DNA of 64,000 nucleotides from Pectobacterium carotovorum (GTDB lineage: Bacteria > Pseudomonadota > Gammaproteobacteria > Enterobacterales > Enterobacteriaceae): positions 62,001 to 126,000 of the forward strand of contig NZ_FQWI01000011.1 in assembly GCF_900129615.1 (NCBI RefSeq), given 5' to 3'. Positions 1-10,950 of the stretch are shown piece by piece. Every line of letters starts with the position of its first letter. Position 1 is the stretch's first letter. The notes under the pieces were generated by a model. It was not told the DNA's origin and searched no databases. It saw only the letters and a list, made by a program, of their open reading frames with translations. A program made the translations under genes and the position numbers.

Positions 1-695
1 ACATTGGACGAGCGGAACATGCTGCGCCACTCCAGGCTGGCTCCAGCACAGAGTAACGCCAGCGGCAGTGCCATTGAGGAAATAAAGCCACCGGTTTGCT
101 TAATAACGTTCGGCATCGGCAGTTGGCTTTGCCCATAGGCCGCACCAAGAAGCAGGCCAATAATCAGCGGGTTTGTCACAATCCCCCGCAACAGTTGGCT
201 TACTGGGATCTTCTGTTCGGGCGATTGCCGCTGCAAGCTGCGCGTCAAGGTAATGACAGACAGCGCGTTAAACATAATGACCGTCACCATCAGATATAAT
301 GAGCCAACAGCAATGCCTTCATCGCCATAGGCACTCATCGCAAAAGCCAGCCCCATCACGCCAGTATTCGACCGGAACCCGCCTTGTACGAAGATGCCAC
401 GCTCCTTCGGATCCTTGACTAGCCTCGTCGCCGCAATCTCCAAAAGCAGAAACGTTGCCAATGTTCCGACTGTGCCATAAACCACCAGCGGCCACTGGCT
501 TGCAAAAGATTGCTGATTACCTGCAACACTAAAAAACAGCAGACAGGGAAGAGAAACGTTGAATACGACCCGCATTGCCGTATCACAAAATGCATCATTA
601 AGCAGATTGAGCTTGCGCAACGCAACGCCCATAAACAACATCAGCAAATTGGGCATCGTGACGTTGAACGCAAAACTCCAGGTTTCCCAGGACAT
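1..695 (-). CDS. AEC (auxin efflux carrier) family transporter, 3' end outside window
   Basis: An open leftward frame starts with ATG at 693-695 and stays open to the left edge, so at least 231 residues are present and the C-terminus is missing. The translation begins MSWETWSFAFNVTMPNLLML and is almost entirely hydrophobic helices. It contains the segment GGFRSNTGVMGLAFAMSAYG followed by TNPLIIGLLLGA, the pattern of the membrane-transport (AEC/Mem_trans) family, inner-membrane carriers of organic acids or related anions. The substrate cannot be told. It lies downstream of der on the same strand, but a strong hairpin separates them, so it is probably transcribed independently. Confidence 0.8.
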   Translation of the reverse strand, partial: MSWETWSFAFNVTMPNLLMLFMGVALRKLNLLNDAFCDTAMRVVFNVSLPCLLFFSVAGNQQSFASQWPLVVYGTVGTLATFLLLEIAATRLVKDPKERGIFVQGGFRSNTGVMGLAFAMSAYGDEGIAVGSLYLMVTVIMFNALSVITLTRSLQRQSPEQKIPVSQLLRGIVTNPLIIGLLLGAAYGQSQLPMPNVIKQTGGFISSMALPLALLCAGASLEWRSMFRSSN

Positions 696-732
696 GGCTT
701 TCCTTGGTTATTATTGGTTTCTTCTCTGACAA

Positions 733-762
733 AACGGGGCGAATATCGCTATTCGCCCCGTT
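733..762. terminator. Hairpin terminator between der and the AEC gene
   Basis: A perfect 13-bp inverted repeat (733-745 with 750-762, loop TCGC) lies just after the der stop codon. It is GC-rich at the base and followed on the leftward strand by TTTTGTC, the form of a rho-independent terminator for der. Confidence 0.8.
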
Positions 763-768
763 AATACA

Positions 769-2256
769 TCACTTACTTTTTTTAAGGTGTGACATCAAAC
801 GCTTACGCTTGCGTAGCTGGTTTGGCGTCAGCGTGTTGCGCTTGTCCGCAAAGGGGTTTTCCCCTTCTTTAAACTGAATACGAATCGGCGTACCCATCAC
901 TTCCAGCGAACGACGATAGTAGTTCATCAGGTAGCGCTTGTAGGAATCCGGCAGGTCTTTCACCTGATTCCCGTGGATCACCACAATCGGCGGGTTATAA
1001 CCACCGGCGTGCGCATATTTCAGCTTCACGCGGCGACCGCGCACCAGCGGCGGCTGGTGATCGTCTGATGCCATTTGCATGATACGGGTCAACATCGCCG
1101 TACTGACGCGACGAGTCGCGCACGAATAGGCTTCGGTTACCGACTCAAACAGGTTACCCACGCCGCTACCGTGTAGCGCAGAAATAAAGTGAATGCGGGC
1201 AAAATCGATAAAGCCGAGGCGCATATCCAGCGTTTCTTTCACCTGCTCACGCGCTTCCTGCGACATGCCATCCCACTTGTTCACCACAATCACCAGTGAG
1301 CGCCCACTATTGAGGATAAAGCCCAACAGCGAGAGATCCTGATCGGAAATGCCTTCGCGCGCATCAATAACCAGCAGCACTACGTTGGCATCTTCAATCG
1401 CCTGCAATGTCTTGATAACAGAGAATTTTTCTACCGTTTCCGTTACTTTGCCGCGCTTACGCACCCCGGCGGTATCAATCAGAACGTATTCACGTTCGTC
1501 ACGCACCATCGGGATGTAGATACTGTCACGCGTCGTACCGGGCATGTCGAACACCACTACGCGCTCTTCACCCAAAATACGGTTAGTCAGCGTGGATTTA
1601 CCCACATTCGGACGCCCGACAATCGCCAGTTTGATCGGCAAATCTTCAGGATTAAAATCGTCCTCTGCTTCTTCTTCGCTGGCCTGCTCTTCCGCTTCTA
1701 ACGCTGCCCAGTAAGCCGCGTTCTCTTCTTCTTCGGTTAGTTCGACCGGCTCTTCTGTTTCATCCTGTACAAACGGCAGCAGAACCGTTTCCAGCAGCGA
1801 TGTTACGCCACGGCCATGAGACGCCGCGATCGCGTACACTTCGCCCATTCCGAGCGAGTAGAAATCCGCCGTGACCATATCCGGGTCAAGGCCATCGGTT
1901 TTGTTAGCGACCAGCACGGTCGTCTTTTCGCGGCTGCGCAAATGTTTAGCAATGCCTTCATCCGCAGGCATCAGCCCCGCGCGTGCATCCACCATGAACA
2001 GCACGATATCCGCTTCTTCAATCGCGACCAGCGATTGACCCGCCATGCGCGTTTCCACGCCGTCTTCTGTACCGTCGATCCCACCAGTATCGACGATAAT
2101 AAATTCATGCCCTTCCACTTCTGCACGACCATACTTGCGGTCACGAGTCAGCCCAGGGAAATCCGCCACTAATGCATCACGGGTGCGCGTTAAGCGGTTA
2201 AATAGCGTGGATTTCCCCACATTCGGGCGCCCGACCAGCGCGACGACAGGTATCAT
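769..2256 (-). CDS. der: Ribosome biogenesis GTPase Der (EngA)
   Basis: The 495-residue protein has two tandem GTPase domains, each with [10 protein letters not shown]-loops (residue 9 and about residue 215), DTGG/DTAG G3 motifs and NKTD/NKWD G4 motifs. A very acidic linker joins them, and a basic KH-like C-terminus ends [14 protein letters not shown]. This double-G architecture is diagnostic of Der, which binds the 50S subunit and is needed for its maturation. Length agrees with the E. coli protein (about 490 aa). It is the last gene of the leftward run bamB-der, which is the enterobacterial order. A hairpin at 2323-2352 lies between it and bamB. Confidence 0.97.
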   Translation of the reverse strand: MIPVVALVGRPNVGKSTLFNRLTRTRDALVADFPGLTRDRKYGRAEVEGHEFIIVDTGGIDGTEDGVETRMAGQSLVAIEEADIVLFMVDARAGLMPADEGIAKHLRSREKTTVLVANKTDGLDPDMVTADFYSLGMGEVYAIAASHGRGVTSLLETVLLPFVQDETEEPVELTEEEENAAYWAALEAEEQASEEEAEDDFNPEDLPIKLAIVGRPNVGKSTLTNRILGEERVVVFDMPGTTRDSIYIPMVRDEREYVLIDTAGVRKRGKVTETVEKFSVIKTLQAIEDANVVLLVIDAREGISDQDLSLLGFILNSGRSLVIVVNKWDGMSQEAREQVKETLDMRLGFIDFARIHFISALHGSGVGNLFESVTEAYSCATRRVSTAMLTRIMQMASDDHQPPLVRGRRVKLKYAHAGGYNPPIVVIHGNQVKDLPDSYKRYLMNYYRRSLEVMGTPIRIQFKEGENPFADKRNTLTPNQLRKRKRLMSHLKKSK

Positions 2257-2322
2257 TGTTACAACCTCATTACTTATATTTCAATACGTTACAGCGAAAT
2301 ACTCGCTGACGATAAAAAGACG

Positions 2323-2352
2323 AAACGGCCCCTGATAGTGTCAGGAGCCGTT
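2323..2352 (-). terminator. Hairpin in bamB-der intergenic region
   Basis: An imperfect inverted repeat (AACGGCcCCTGA with TCAGGaGCCGTT) lies between bamB and der. On the leftward strand it is followed by TTTCGTCTTTTT. It may be a partial terminator that lowers read-through from bamB to der. Confidence 0.5.
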
Positions 2353-2398
2353 ATACGAGCACACCCAAAAATGCCGTGCTCCAAATCAATACGGTTAC

Positions 2399-3580
2399 TT
2401 AGCGAGTGAACGCGTAGACATCACCGTTTTTCGCCTGAATCAGCAGCTTGTCGCTGGCAACCACAGGTTTGCTCAGGAAGCCCGAGCTATCCACTTTTTG
2501 CTGCGCCACGAAGCGACCATCCGCCGTATTCAGCCAATGCAGATACCCTTCGGTATCGCCGACAACCAAATAACCATTATACAGCGCCGGAGCCGTTAAG
2601 TTACGGTGCAACAGATCGCTTTGACGCCACAGGCTCACGCCGCCGTTGGTGTTCAACGCAACAACGCGATCGTCCTGATCGACCAGATAGATGCGGTCGC
2701 CGTCAATGATGAAATCATGCACTGAACCCAGTTCACGCTTCCACAGAACCTGACCAGAACGCAGATCCAGCGCGGTCATGTTGCCATTATAACCCAGCGC
2801 ATAAACCACTTCGCCCGCTACTACTGGCGTGGTGTCGACGTCGTTCAGACGATCGATTTCAGTGGCGCCACTCGGCTGTGAAATACGCTGTTGCCAAATG
2901 AGCTGGCCCTGATTGATCATCACGGCGTTCACACGGCCGTTATCACCACCCACAATCGCCGCACCAAATGCGGTTGTCGGGGCAGATTCGCCGCGCAGAG
3001 ACAGCGTCGGCATATCCAGATTGACGCTCCACTTGATTGCGCCATCCGCTTCATTCAATGCCTGCAACATGCCGTTGCTGGTGTGAATCAGCACCACGCC
3101 GTCGCTGACGACAGGGCGAGACAACGCTTCACCAGCCACTTTAGTCTGCCATACCGGCGCACCATCTTCCGCATTCAGCGCATAGACCTGCGCCCTTTCG
3201 CTGCCGACATAGACATGGTTACCAGAAACCGTTACGCCGCCAGACAGCAGCGCTGGATTATTGCGGGAGAAGAAATTGGTCTTCTCTGACAGATCCGCGC
3301 GCCAAATTTCTTTGCCGTCACTCAGATCCATCGCTTTTACGGTACCGCGACGATCAGCCGCAAAAACGCGGTTATCCTGCCATGCGGGGTGAAGATTGGA
3401 ATAAAACTCGCCAATACCACTCCCAACCGAGCTGTTCCACACCTTGGTTGGCGTGAACTGGTTTTCCACCTGCGGCAGTGGAGACATAGTGACAACATCT
3501 TCTTCGCTGTTAAACAGCGAGCATCCGCTCAGCAGGGCAACAGAAACCAGTCCTACCAAAAGTGTTTTACGCAATTGCAT
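2399..3580 (-). CDS. bamB: Outer membrane assembly lipoprotein BamB
   Basis: The 393-aa protein begins with a lipoprotein signal ending LLSGC, acylated Cys at residue 20, followed by Ser, which favours outer-membrane sorting. The rest consists of repeated PQQ-like beta-propeller blades, with recurring patterns such as VYALNAEDGAPVWQ, LQALNEADGAIKW and TALDLRSGQVLWK. This is BamB (YfgL), a periplasm-facing scaffold of the BAM complex that folds outer-membrane proteins. It follows yfgM by 10 nt, so they are likely co-transcribed, as in E. coli. Confidence 0.97.
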   Translation of the reverse strand: MQLRKTLLVGLVSVALLSGCSLFNSEEDVVTMSPLPQVENQFTPTKVWNSSVGSGIGEFYSNLHPAWQDNRVFAADRRGTVKAMDLSDGKEIWRADLSEKTNFFSRNNPALLSGGVTVSGNHVYVGSERAQVYALNAEDGAPVWQTKVAGEALSRPVVSDGVVLIHTSNGMLQALNEADGAIKWSVNLDMPTLSLRGESAPTTAFGAAIVGGDNGRVNAVMINQGQLIWQQRISQPSGATEIDRLNDVDTTPVVAGEVVYALGYNGNMTALDLRSGQVLWKRELGSVHDFIIDGDRIYLVDQDDRVVALNTNGGVSLWRQSDLLHRNLTAPALYNGYLVVGDTEGYLHWLNTADGRFVAQQKVDSSGFLSKPVVASDKLLIQAKNGDVYAFTR

Positions 3581-3590
3581 GGAATTCCTC

Positions 3591-4211
3591 TTAGCTGGAC
3601 AGGTTATTCAGTTTCATACGCAGTAACGCTTGCTGTGCCTGCGATGGATTGGAAGACAACCCTTTGTTGTAGGCATCACGCGCAGCCTGATTATCCCCTT
3701 TGCTTACCAGAATATCACCACGCACTTCCGCAGCCTGTGACGCCCAGCCTTCCAGCTTGATGGCATCCAACGTTTTCAGCGCGTCATCCGCTTTGTTTTC
3801 CTGTAGCTGAACCCGCGCCAGACGCAGATTCACCACGGCCAGCAGATCGGCATCTTTAGTCTGAGACTGCGCCTGTACCAGCTGCTGTGCTGCTTTAGCA
3901 AAATCTTTCTGATCAACGTAATGACGAGCCAGTTCCAGAGAAGCCAGCGCGCCATAGGTATTCTTATTCTCAGCCGTAAATTTCTCGGTTGCCGTAATCG
4001 CGTCGGCTTTGCCTTCGGCCAATTGCTCCGTCACCTGCTGATAAGATGAAGATGCCGCCATCACGCTGTCATTTTGGTGGCTTTGCCAGAAACGCCAGCC
4101 AACCAGTGCGCCAACGCCTAACACAACACCGACAACTAACGCCTTTCCGTTCTCCGCGAGGAAACGACGTAGTGCATCAACCTGTTCATTCTCTGTGGTA
4201 TAGACTTCCAC
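3591..4211 (-). CDS. yfgM: YfgM, inner-membrane periplasmic TPR chaperone partner
   Basis: I choose the GTG at 4209-4211, preceded by GGAGAGAGA. The protein then starts VEVYTTENEQVDALRRFLAE, which aligns with the start of E. coli YfgM, and is 206 aa; the open frame continues 26 codons further up but that would run into hisS. One transmembrane helix lies near residues 23-40 (ALVVGVVLGVGALVGWRFW), followed by TPR-like helices. In E. coli, YfgM works with PpiD at the SecYEG translocon and affects RcsB turnover. It sits between hisS and bamB, 13 nt after the hisS stop codon. Confidence 0.93.
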   Translation of the reverse strand: MEVYTTENEQVDALRRFLAENGKALVVGVVLGVGALVGWRFWQSHQNDSVMAASSSYQQVTEQLAEGKADAITATEKFTAENKNTYGALASLELARHYVDQKDFAKAAQQLVQAQSQTKDADLLAVVNLRLARVQLQENKADDALKTLDAIKLEGWASQAAEVRGDILVSKGDNQAARDAYNKGLSSNPSQAQQALLRMKLNNLSS

Positions 4212-4224
4212 GGTGTCTCTCTCC

Positions 4225-5499
4225 TCAATCCAGTAACGTTGCCAGCCGCGATGCGACGTCGGCCTGTGCCAATGTATCCTGCTCGCCATTGCTCAGGTTT
4301 TTAACCACAACCTGACCGGCCGCCACTTCATTTTCGCCTAATACCAATGCGACGCGTGCGCCCCATTTATCAGCACGGGCGAATTGTTTCTTAAAGTTGC
4401 CACCGCCGTAGTTGGTCATCAGTTTCAACTGCGGCAGCGCGTCACGTAATTTCTCCGCCAGCTGCATTGCCGCAACCTGCGTTCCTGTACCGGAAGAAAT
4501 CAGATAAACATCCACATTCGGCTGTGCTTTGAAATCTGGATTGACAGACTGCACCAGCAGCACCAAACGCTCCAAACCCATCGCAAAACCAACCGCTGGC
4601 GTCGCGTGCCCGCCAAGCTGTTCCACCATACCATCATAACGCCCACCGGCACAGACCGTGCCCTGCGCGCCCAGACTGGTCGTCACCCACTCAAATACGG
4701 TGCGGTTATAGTAATCCAAACCGCGAACCAGACGTGGATTAACGGTATATGGGATACCGGACTGCGTTAAAAGTTCACCCAGCGCTTCAAAGTGTGCACG
4801 CGATTCGTCATCCAGGTAGTCCGTCAGCACTGGCGCGTCATTCAGCAACACCTGAATCTGCGGATTTTTTGTATCCAGAACGCGCAGCGGGTTGGTGTAC
4901 ATCCGACGCAGGCAGTCTTCATCCAGCTGATCTTTATGCTGTTCGAGGAACGCCACCAGCGCTTCGCGATAGCGCGCACGCGCGTCTAATGAACCAATCG
5001 AGTTCAGTTCCAGCTTGACATGATCGGCGATGCCCAGCACACGCCACCAGCGGGCCGTCATCAGGATCAGTTCGGCATCAATATCTGGCCCTTGCAGACC
5101 AAACACTTCACAGCCCAACTGATGGAACTGACGATAGCGCCCTTTCTGCGGACGCTCGTAGCGGAACATCGGGCCGACATACCACAGCCGCTGTTCCTGA
5201 TTATAGAGAATACCGTGCTCAATACCGGCGCGGACACAGCCTGCCGTCCCTTCCGGGCGCAGAGTCAGGCTATCGCCATTGCGATCGTCAAAGGTATACA
5301 TCTCTTTTTCGACGACATCGGTCACTTCACCGATAGCGCGCTTAAACAGCGGCGTTTGCTCGACAATCGGCAAACGAATTTCATTATAGCCGTAGCCGCT
5401 GAGCACCTGTTTCAGGCTGTTTTCAATACGCTGCCACAATGCCGTTTCGGCTGGCAGGTAATCGTTCATGCCACGGATGGCTTGAATATTTTTTGCCAC
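4225..5499 (-). CDS. hisS: Histidyl-tRNA synthetase
   Basis: The 424-aa class II synthetase shows motif 2 ([18 protein letters not shown]), the histidine-binding signature [15 protein letters not shown], and motif 3 GFAMGLERL. An HGTP anticodon-binding domain forms the last ~90 residues (DVYLISSGT onward). The enzyme charges tRNA-His in the cytoplasm. Length equals the family norm. It lies between ispG and yfgM on the same strand. Confidence 0.98.
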   Translation of the reverse strand: MAKNIQAIRGMNDYLPAETALWQRIENSLKQVLSGYGYNEIRLPIVEQTPLFKRAIGEVTDVVEKEMYTFDDRNGDSLTLRPEGTAGCVRAGIEHGILYNQEQRLWYVGPMFRYERPQKGRYRQFHQLGCEVFGLQGPDIDAELILMTARWWRVLGIADHVKLELNSIGSLDARARYREALVAFLEQHKDQLDEDCLRRMYTNPLRVLDTKNPQIQVLLNDAPVLTDYLDDESRAHFEALGELLTQSGIPYTVNPRLVRGLDYYNRTVFEWVTTSLGAQGTVCAGGRYDGMVEQLGGHATPAVGFAMGLERLVLLVQSVNPDFKAQPNVDVYLISSGTGTQVAAMQLAEKLRDALPQLKLMTNYGGGNFKKQFARADKWGARVALVLGENEVAAGQVVVKNLSNGEQDTLAQADVASRLATLLD

Positions 5500-5636
5500 G
5501 TCAGTTCTCTATGCGTTTTTCAAAAAATAAACCCGATTATAGAGGGATTGTCGTCGCATCTTCAATGCAGGGCCTCCCCATCGGGTTCAGGAATCGTGAA
5601 TTAGTCGGGTGACGGCAGACCGTCACGCCGTCAGAG

Positions 5637-6758
5637 TTACTTATCTACCAGATTGACGGTAATACGCTGATTTTCGTCCATCATGGAGGCTTTCGCGCGG
5701 ATCTTGGCTTCTAACTGATCGATCATCTGTTCGTTATCGAAGCGCTCTCTCTGCCGCACGCCGTCTTCATAGAAGCCGCTCTTATTGTGTCCACCCGTGA
5801 CACCAATGGTCGACACCAGCGCTTCACCGGGGCCATTCACCACGCAGCCAATAATCGAGACATCCATCGGCGTGATAAGATCTTCCAGCCGTTGTTCCAG
5901 TGCGTTCACCGTACCGATCACGTCAAATTCCTGGCGAGAGCAGGTCGGGCAAGCAATGAAGTTGATTCCGCGCGCACGAATGCGCAGTGACTTCAGGATA
6001 TCGAAGCCAACTTTCACTTCTTCAACCGGATCGGCCGCCAGCGAGATGCGCAGCGTGTCGCCAATACCTTCAGACAGCAGCAGACCGAGGCCGATAGCAG
6101 ATTTCACCGCACCGCTACGTGCACCACCCGCTTCGGTGATGCCGAGGTGCAACGGCTGATCGATACGCGCAGCCAGCAGACGATAGGATTGCACCGCGAG
6201 AAAAACATCCGAAGCTTTGACGCTGACTTTAAACTGATCGAAGTTCAGGCGGTCAAGAATATCGACATGGCGCATCGCTGATTCCAGCAGCGCTTCCGGC
6301 GTTGGTTCACCGTATTTTTCCTGCAAATCTTTTTCCAGCGAACCGCCGTTAACGCCAATGCGGATCGGGATATTATTGTAACGCGCACAGTCGACAACCG
6401 AGCGAATACGCTCTTCATTACCAATATTGCCGGGGTTGATGCGCAGACAGTCGACGCCGTATTCTGCGACTTTCAGCGCAATGCGGTAGTCAAAATGAAT
6501 GTCGGCGACGAGCGGGACATTCACCTGCTGTTTGATAAGCTTAAAGGCTTCGGCCGCGTCCATTGTTGGCACAGAAACGCGGACGATATCGACGCCAACG
6601 CGTTCCAGTGCTCTGATTTGGTTGACGGTAGCTTCAACGTCGGTGGTTCGGGTGTTGGTCATAGATTGCACCGCAATCGGTGCGCCATCACCAACAGGCA
6701 CCTTGCCGACGTAAATCCGTGTTGATTTTCGACGGGTTATGGGTGCAGCGTTATGCAT
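5637..6758 (-). CDS. ispG: 4-hydroxy-3-methylbut-2-enyl diphosphate synthase (flavodoxin)
   Basis: The 373-aa protein starts [20 protein letters not shown] and is a full-length IspG (GcpE). The three cysteines that bind the 4Fe-4S cluster appear as [11 protein letters not shown] and [10 protein letters not shown]. It converts MEcPP to HMBPP, the penultimate step of the MEP isoprenoid pathway. Its 4Fe-4S cluster makes it a client of the isc machinery encoded about 12 kb away. It lies between rodZ and hisS, as in E. coli. A hairpin without a T tract lies in the 137-nt gap before hisS (5609-5626). Confidence 0.97.
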   Translation of the reverse strand: MHNAAPITRRKSTRIYVGKVPVGDGAPIAVQSMTNTRTTDVEATVNQIRALERVGVDIVRVSVPTMDAAEAFKLIKQQVNVPLVADIHFDYRIALKVAEYGVDCLRINPGNIGNEERIRSVVDCARYNNIPIRIGVNGGSLEKDLQEKYGEPTPEALLESAMRHVDILDRLNFDQFKVSVKASDVFLAVQSYRLLAARIDQPLHLGITEAGGARSGAVKSAIGLGLLLSEGIGDTLRISLAADPVEEVKVGFDILKSLRIRARGINFIACPTCSRQEFDVIGTVNALEQRLEDLITPMDVSIIGCVVNGPGEALVSTIGVTGGHNKSGFYEDGVRQRERFDNEQMIDQLEAKIRAKASMMDENQRITVNLVDK

Positions 6759-6798
6759 TACTTCATCTCCAACATTGCAGTCTTACTTAAACAACACG

Positions 6799-7797
6799 TT
6801 ATTCGGCCGTTAGCGTCAGGCGTGCAACCTGACTGCTGCGCACGAATTGGCTTAAATCGACTGGCTTGCCTTGAAATTGAATTTGTACCGCAGCAGGCGC
6901 ACCAATTTTGAGTTTATAGGGTGACTGACCATCAAGGTTCAGTGTGCCGCCATTGCGCTGCATGCCGCTGAACAGTTTCTTACCGCTGGCATCCGTGACT
7001 TCCAGCCAGCAATCGGCCGTGAAGGTCATCGCCAATGCATGAGCCGCAGAGACGGGATTAGCTTCCGCTACCGTACCCGCAGCGGGTGCGACAGCCCCAG
7101 CCCCCAACAGAACATTACCCGCAGTTTGTGGCTGTGCGGCGTTCGCGTGTGAAGGTGATTGGCTGGACGGTGCAGCAGACGGTGTAGAAACAGAAGAAGG
7201 TGTTGAAGGTGTCTCTGTTCCAGTGGCAGAAAGGTCGACTGGCGTAGAAGCCGGAGCCGGAGCAGAACCCGGTGTCGCCGTTTCCTGCGCGGTGCCGTTC
7301 TCCATTAGCGGAACGGACTGCCCTTCCGTTTGTGCCTGTATCGAGCTGGCGTGATCGACCATGCTGTTGATTTCCGCCTGCTGAGCCTGATGGTTTTGCC
7401 ACCACCATGCGCCCGTTAGCCCCAGAACAACCAGCACAACCAGCCAGGTGATTGTCATCAACCATCCATCACGCTTTTTGCGGCTTTTTTTCAGCGAAAA
7501 ACTCTGCATCGGCGAAACTGAGATCGTTTTAGGTATGGCCTGCTTATCCACAGAGGGAAGCAGTTCATCTTCGGGTAAATGAACCAGCTTGGCATAAGAA
7601 CGGATATAGCCGCGCAGAAAAGTCGGCGCTAAATCGGCAGGCGTCGTACCGTCTTCAATATCGCGAACGGTGGTGATTTTAAGGCACAAACGCTCAGCAA
7701 TAGTTTGCTGAGTTAGCCCAAGGCGTTCACGCGCCTCACGCAGACGTTCGCCGGGTAGTTTTGCTTCTGTTGTATCTTGGGTGGCTTCAGTATTCAT
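6799..7797 (-). CDS. rodZ: Cytoskeleton protein RodZ
   Basis: The 332-aa protein has an N-terminal Xre/Cro-type helix-turn-helix ([22 protein letters not shown], roughly residues 18-75). A single membrane helix lies near residues 113-135 ([20 protein letters not shown]), followed by a Ser/Thr/Ala/Pro-rich linker and a C-terminal DUF4115 beta domain ending [11 protein letters not shown]. This is RodZ, which anchors MreB filaments to the inner membrane and sets rod shape. Its ATG overlaps the end of the upstream pilW-like gene by 11 nt, implying translational coupling. Confidence 0.95.
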   Translation of the reverse strand: MNTEATQDTTEAKLPGERLREARERLGLTQQTIAERLCLKITTVRDIEDGTTPADLAPTFLRGYIRSYAKLVHLPEDELLPSVDKQAIPKTISVSPMQSFSLKKSRKKRDGWLMTITWLVVLVVLGLTGAWWWQNHQAQQAEINSMVDHASSIQAQTEGQSVPLMENGTAQETATPGSAPAPASTPVDLSATGTETPSTPSSVSTPSAAPSSQSPSHANAAQPQTAGNVLLGAGAVAPAAGTVAEANPVSAAHALAMTFTADCWLEVTDASGKKLFSGMQRNGGTLNLDGQSPYKLKIGAPAAVQIQFQGKPVDLSQFVRSSQVARLTLTAE

Positions 7798-8584
7798 TAG
7801 CTAAGAAATGCTGGTACTGTTTAGATTGTGGAAAACTTCGCGCCAGCACGTTGCCATAACGTTCTTTATCGCCATCATGGCCCGCTAACGCGGCGAAACG
7901 AATCTGTAACCATAAGCTTTCGGCACTGGCCGGAAGAATATGCTGATAAACATCAAGCAGCAGCCGCGCTTGCTCATTTTTCCCGGCAGCAAACTGTTTG
8001 TTTGCTTCCGCCAGCAAGGCACTGCCTTTCGTCGGGTCATACTTCAGCGCCCGACTTAATAAATTGCGCGCGTCTTCAGTCTGTCCGGCATTGAAAAAGC
8101 AGTATCCCGCATTTTCCAACGCATCAGCAACCTGACTGTAATCAGGAAGTTGTGCAGCCGCACTAAACTGTCGCTGAGCCGCTACATACTGCCCTAAACT
8201 ACACAGAAACGCACCGTAATTATTCATGACGCTGCCATTTTCCGGCGCCATGTTCAACACATGCTGATAACGCTGTTCAGCCAGACGGTTTTCACCTATC
8301 CGCTGCTCGTAAAGCGCCATCCCCAATTGTGTTCGATAATCCTGCGGAGCAATCGCTACCGCCTTCTCAAGATTCTGCCGAGCCGAATCCAGATTATTGT
8401 GCGCCAGATAGGTCAACCCCAACTGCAAGCGGGTTTGGGCGACCGCTGGATTTGTCGTCTCTTGAGGCGATTTCACACACCCCACCAGCAACAACACCGC
8501 GAACAGGCCACTCAGCCAATGCGTTCCCTGTGATAAAGACATTCCCTGCACTAAAGAAAATCTCTGTGATAGTGGCTTTGCCAT
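7787..8584 (-). CDS. pilW: PilW-like TPR lipoprotein (type IV pilus biogenesis/stability)
   Basis: I choose the ATG at 8582-8584, preceded by GAGGGAACAGGG, giving 265 aa that start [15 protein letters not shown] longer frame exists upstream but has no lipoprotein-like start. A hydrophobic stretch ends in the lipobox LLVGC, and TPR repeats follow ([45 protein letters not shown]). This matches PilW/PilF outer-membrane lipoproteins that help assemble the secretin of type IV pili. No other pilus gene is in the window, so the actual role here is not shown. It overlaps rodZ and lies downstream of rlmN. Confidence 0.85.
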   Translation of the reverse strand: MAKPLSQRFSLVQGMSLSQGTHWLSGLFAVLLLVGCVKSPQETTNPAVAQTRLQLGLTYLAHNNLDSARQNLEKAVAIAPQDYRTQLGMALYEQRIGENRLAEQRYQHVLNMAPENGSVMNNYGAFLCSLGQYVAAQRQFSAAAQLPDYSQVADALENAGYCFFNAGQTEDARNLLSRALKYDPTKGSALLAEANKQFAAGKNEQARLLLDVYQHILPASAESLWLQIRFAALAGHDGDKERYGNVLARSFPQSKQYQHFLANEY

Positions 8585-8773
8585 CCCTGTTCCCTCGCCT
8601 TGTCGTCTTTGCCAGACATCCTGACCAGCGAGGTTACCTGAATATGAACAGGGTGGCAGTTGGACCTGACAACAACGCGGCGCGCCTCGCAATTTGCTTA
8701 CTTTTGCCCTGCAAATTAGCCCAGCGGATGACGTCGGGCTAGCGCTTCCACGTTAACCCGCGACCATTTGCTA

Positions 8774-10030
8774 TCAGACCGCTTTCACCGTGATAGGTTC
8801 ACCGGCCATTTTCTTCTTCAGCGTACGTTTGGTTCTGTCTACGACTTCACCCGCCAACTGACCGCAGGCAGCATCAATGTCATCCCCACGGGTTTTACGT
8901 ACGATCGTCGTGAAGCCATACTCCATCAGTACCTTGGAGAAACGGTCAACGCGGCTGTTTGAGCTGCGGCCATACGGTGCGCCCGGGAACGGGTTCCACG
9001 GAATCAGGTTGATCTTGCACGGCGTATCTTTCAGACACTCAGCCAGTTGATGCGCATGTTCGGTGCCGTCATTGATATGATCCAACATCACATACTCAAC
9101 GGTAACACGTCCCTGATTTGCATTGGATTTCTCCAGATAGCGACGTACCGCGCTCAGGAACGTCTCGATATTGTACTTTTTGTTGATCGGCATGATTTCG
9201 TTGCGGATGTCGTCGGTCGGCGCATGCAGAGAAATCGCCAGCGCAACATCGATCATATCGCCCAGTTTATCCAACGCAGGCACCACGCCTGACGTGGACA
9301 GCGTCACACGGCGCTTGGATAAACCAAAGCCGAAGTCATCCAGCATGATTTCCATCGCTGGCACCACGTTAGTCAGGTTCAGCAGCGGTTCGCCCATACC
9401 CATCATCACGACGTTAGTGATTGGACGCTGGCCGGTAACTTTAAACGCACCGATAATCTTCGCCGCACGCCACACCTGACCGATGATTTCCGATACGCGC
9501 AGGTTACGGTTAAAGCCCTGCTGCGCTGTTGAACAGAATTTGCACTCCAGCGCACAGCCTACCTGAGACGACACACACAGCGTGGCGCGATCTTCTTCTG
9601 GAATATAAACCGTTTCAACCCGTTGACCGCCCACCAGAATCGCCCACTTGATGGTGCCATCGGAAGAGCGCTGCTCGTCCACCACTTCAGGGGCGCGAAT
9701 TTCAGCGATCTCCTGCAATTTGCTGCGGAAGACTTTGTTAATATCCGTCATCTGTTTGAAGTCATCACAGCAGTAGTGATAAATCCACTTCATGACCTGA
9801 TCGGCGCGGAACGGTTTCTCTCCCATCGACATGAAGAGGTCACGCATTTGCTGGCGGTTAAGATCCAACAGGTTGATTTTTTCCGCACTGGCTTTGACGG
9901 ATTGAGAGGCATCAGCAGACGCCGGAGAGAATTCGGACACGGTTTGCTCGGATACGGTAGTTTTAGATGCGGTAGTGTTAGATGCCGTCGTTTCAGACAC
10001 GACGGTTTCAGACGCGATTTGCTTAGACAT
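8774..10030 (-). CDS. rlmN: Dual-specificity 23S rRNA/tRNA adenine-C2 methyltransferase RlmN, extended N-terminus
   Basis: This radical-SAM enzyme methylates A2503 of 23S rRNA and A37 of some tRNAs. The cluster motif CALECKFC is present, as is the C-terminal AACGQLAG cysteine used in catalysis. From [16 protein letters not shown] onward it closely follows E. coli RlmN. I choose ATG 10028-10030 (MSKQIAS), preceded by AGGA; an in-frame TTG lies two codons upstream. The protein is 418 aa, about 34 longer than E. coli (384). The extra length is a Ser/Thr/Val-rich segment encoded by 15-bp repeats (see the repeat at 9933-10022). Catalytic residues are intact. Confidence 0.96.
   Translation of the reverse strand: MSKQIASETVVSETTASNTTASKTTVSEQTVSEFSPASADASQSVKASAEKINLLDLNRQQMRDLFMSMGEKPFRADQVMKWIYHYCCDDFKQMTDINKVFRSKLQEIAEIRAPEVVDEQRSSDGTIKWAILVGGQRVETVYIPEEDRATLCVSSQVGCALECKFCSTAQQGFNRNLRVSEIIGQVWRAAKIIGAFKVTGQRPITNVVMMGMGEPLLNLTNVVPAMEIMLDDFGFGLSKRRVTLSTSGVVPALDKLGDMIDVALAISLHAPTDDIRNEIMPINKKYNIETFLSAVRRYLEKSNANQGRVTVEYVMLDHINDGTEHAHQLAECLKDTPCKINLIPWNPFPGAPYGRSSNSRVDRFSKVLMEYGFTTIVRKTRGDDIDAACGQLAGEVVDRTKRTLKKKMAGEPITVKAV
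9933..10022 (-). repeat. Six imperfect 15-bp coding repeats in rlmN N-terminus
   Basis: Six consecutive 15-bp units start at 9933, 9948, 9963, 9978, 9993 and 10008. Each resembles T(C/T)(A/G)GA(C/T)(A/G)C and encodes a five-residue unit of the type T-T/V-V/A-S-E/N. The unit length is a multiple of three, so copy-number change would keep the frame. Confidence 0.85.
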
Positions 10031-10105
10031 TGTCAATCCTGGCCTCGTTATTACACGTTATGGCGCTAAAAAGAAGGTTGAATTCGATGGTTATGACCAA
10101 AGAAA

Positions 10106-10137
10106 CGCCCCGGATAAGTGCAGGCTCATCCGGGGCG
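10106..10137 (-). terminator. ndk terminator
   Basis: A perfect 10-bp GC-rich inverted repeat (CGCCCCGGAT at 10106-10115 with its complement at 10128-10137) lies between ndk and rlmN. On the leftward strand it is followed by TTTCTTT. It probably ends ndk transcription, so rlmN would need a promoter in 10031-10105. Confidence 0.75.
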
Positions 10138-10271
10138 CAGCATTGTACAAAGTTTAAAACAGGTAAGCTACCATCACCGCTTTTTTTCTGTGTCATTACT
10201 TCGACACTGCACACTCACGCAACGAAAAAGAAGCAACATCACACGCGCTAACCTGTTTATCACACGCAACA

Positions 10272-10700
10272 TTACGCGCGCGCGCAGATTTCGTCATCGC
10301 TGAAGAAATAAGCGATTTCACGCTGAGCGGATTCGATAGAATCAGAACCGTGTACCGCGTTCGCCGTGAAGCTGTCCGCGTAATCAGCACGCAGCGTTCC
10401 CGCCAATGCGTTTGCTGGGTTAGTAGCACCCATGATGTCACGGTTACGTTGGACGGCGTTTTCACTTTCCAGCACCTGCACCATGATCGGGCCAGACATC
10501 ATGAATTCGACCAGGCCATCAAAGAACGGCTTGCCTTTATGCTCAGCGTAAAAGCCTTCCGCTTGCTCACGGCTCAGACGCAGCATTTTAGCCGCAACAA
10601 TGGTAAAACCTGCGCTTTCAAAGCGTGCGTAAATCGCACCGATGGCATTTTTAGCAACCGCATTAGGTTTTACGATGGAGAAGGTACGTTCTATCGTCAT
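10272..10700 (-). CDS. ndk: Nucleoside diphosphate kinase
   Basis: The 142-aa protein begins [18 protein letters not shown] and carries the active-site histidine in [12 protein letters not shown]. It transfers gamma phosphate between nucleoside di- and triphosphates through that phospho-histidine, balancing NTP pools in the cytoplasm. Length is within two residues of E. coli Ndk. It lies upstream of rlmN on the same strand, separated by a hairpin terminator. The region upstream holds a dispersed repeat before the divergent sugar operon. Confidence 0.98.
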   Translation of the reverse strand: MTIERTFSIVKPNAVAKNAIGAIYARFESAGFTIVAAKMLRLSREQAEGFYAEHKGKPFFDGLVEFMMSGPIMVQVLESENAVQRNRDIMGATNPANALAGTLRADYADSFTANAVHGSDSIESAQREIAYFFSDDEICARA

Positions 10701-10756
10701 ATTGACCTCATTAACTAAACTGTCAGATTACAGCCGGATTATAAGAATTGTATCAA

Positions 10757-10950
<194 letters not shown>

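Noticed and set aside
419-625. 68-codon leftward frame near the left edge
   Set aside because: It lies within the AEC transporter gene in a different frame; the transporter frame has clear family motifs.
5609-5626. Terminator between ispG and hisS
   Set aside because: The stem (GTGACGG/CCGTCAC) is good, but no T tract follows on the leftward strand and the genes form a conserved run.
8585-8692. 36-codon N-terminal extension of the PilW-like protein
   Set aside because: It would hide the lipoprotein signal, and the internal ATG at 8584 has the better ribosome site.
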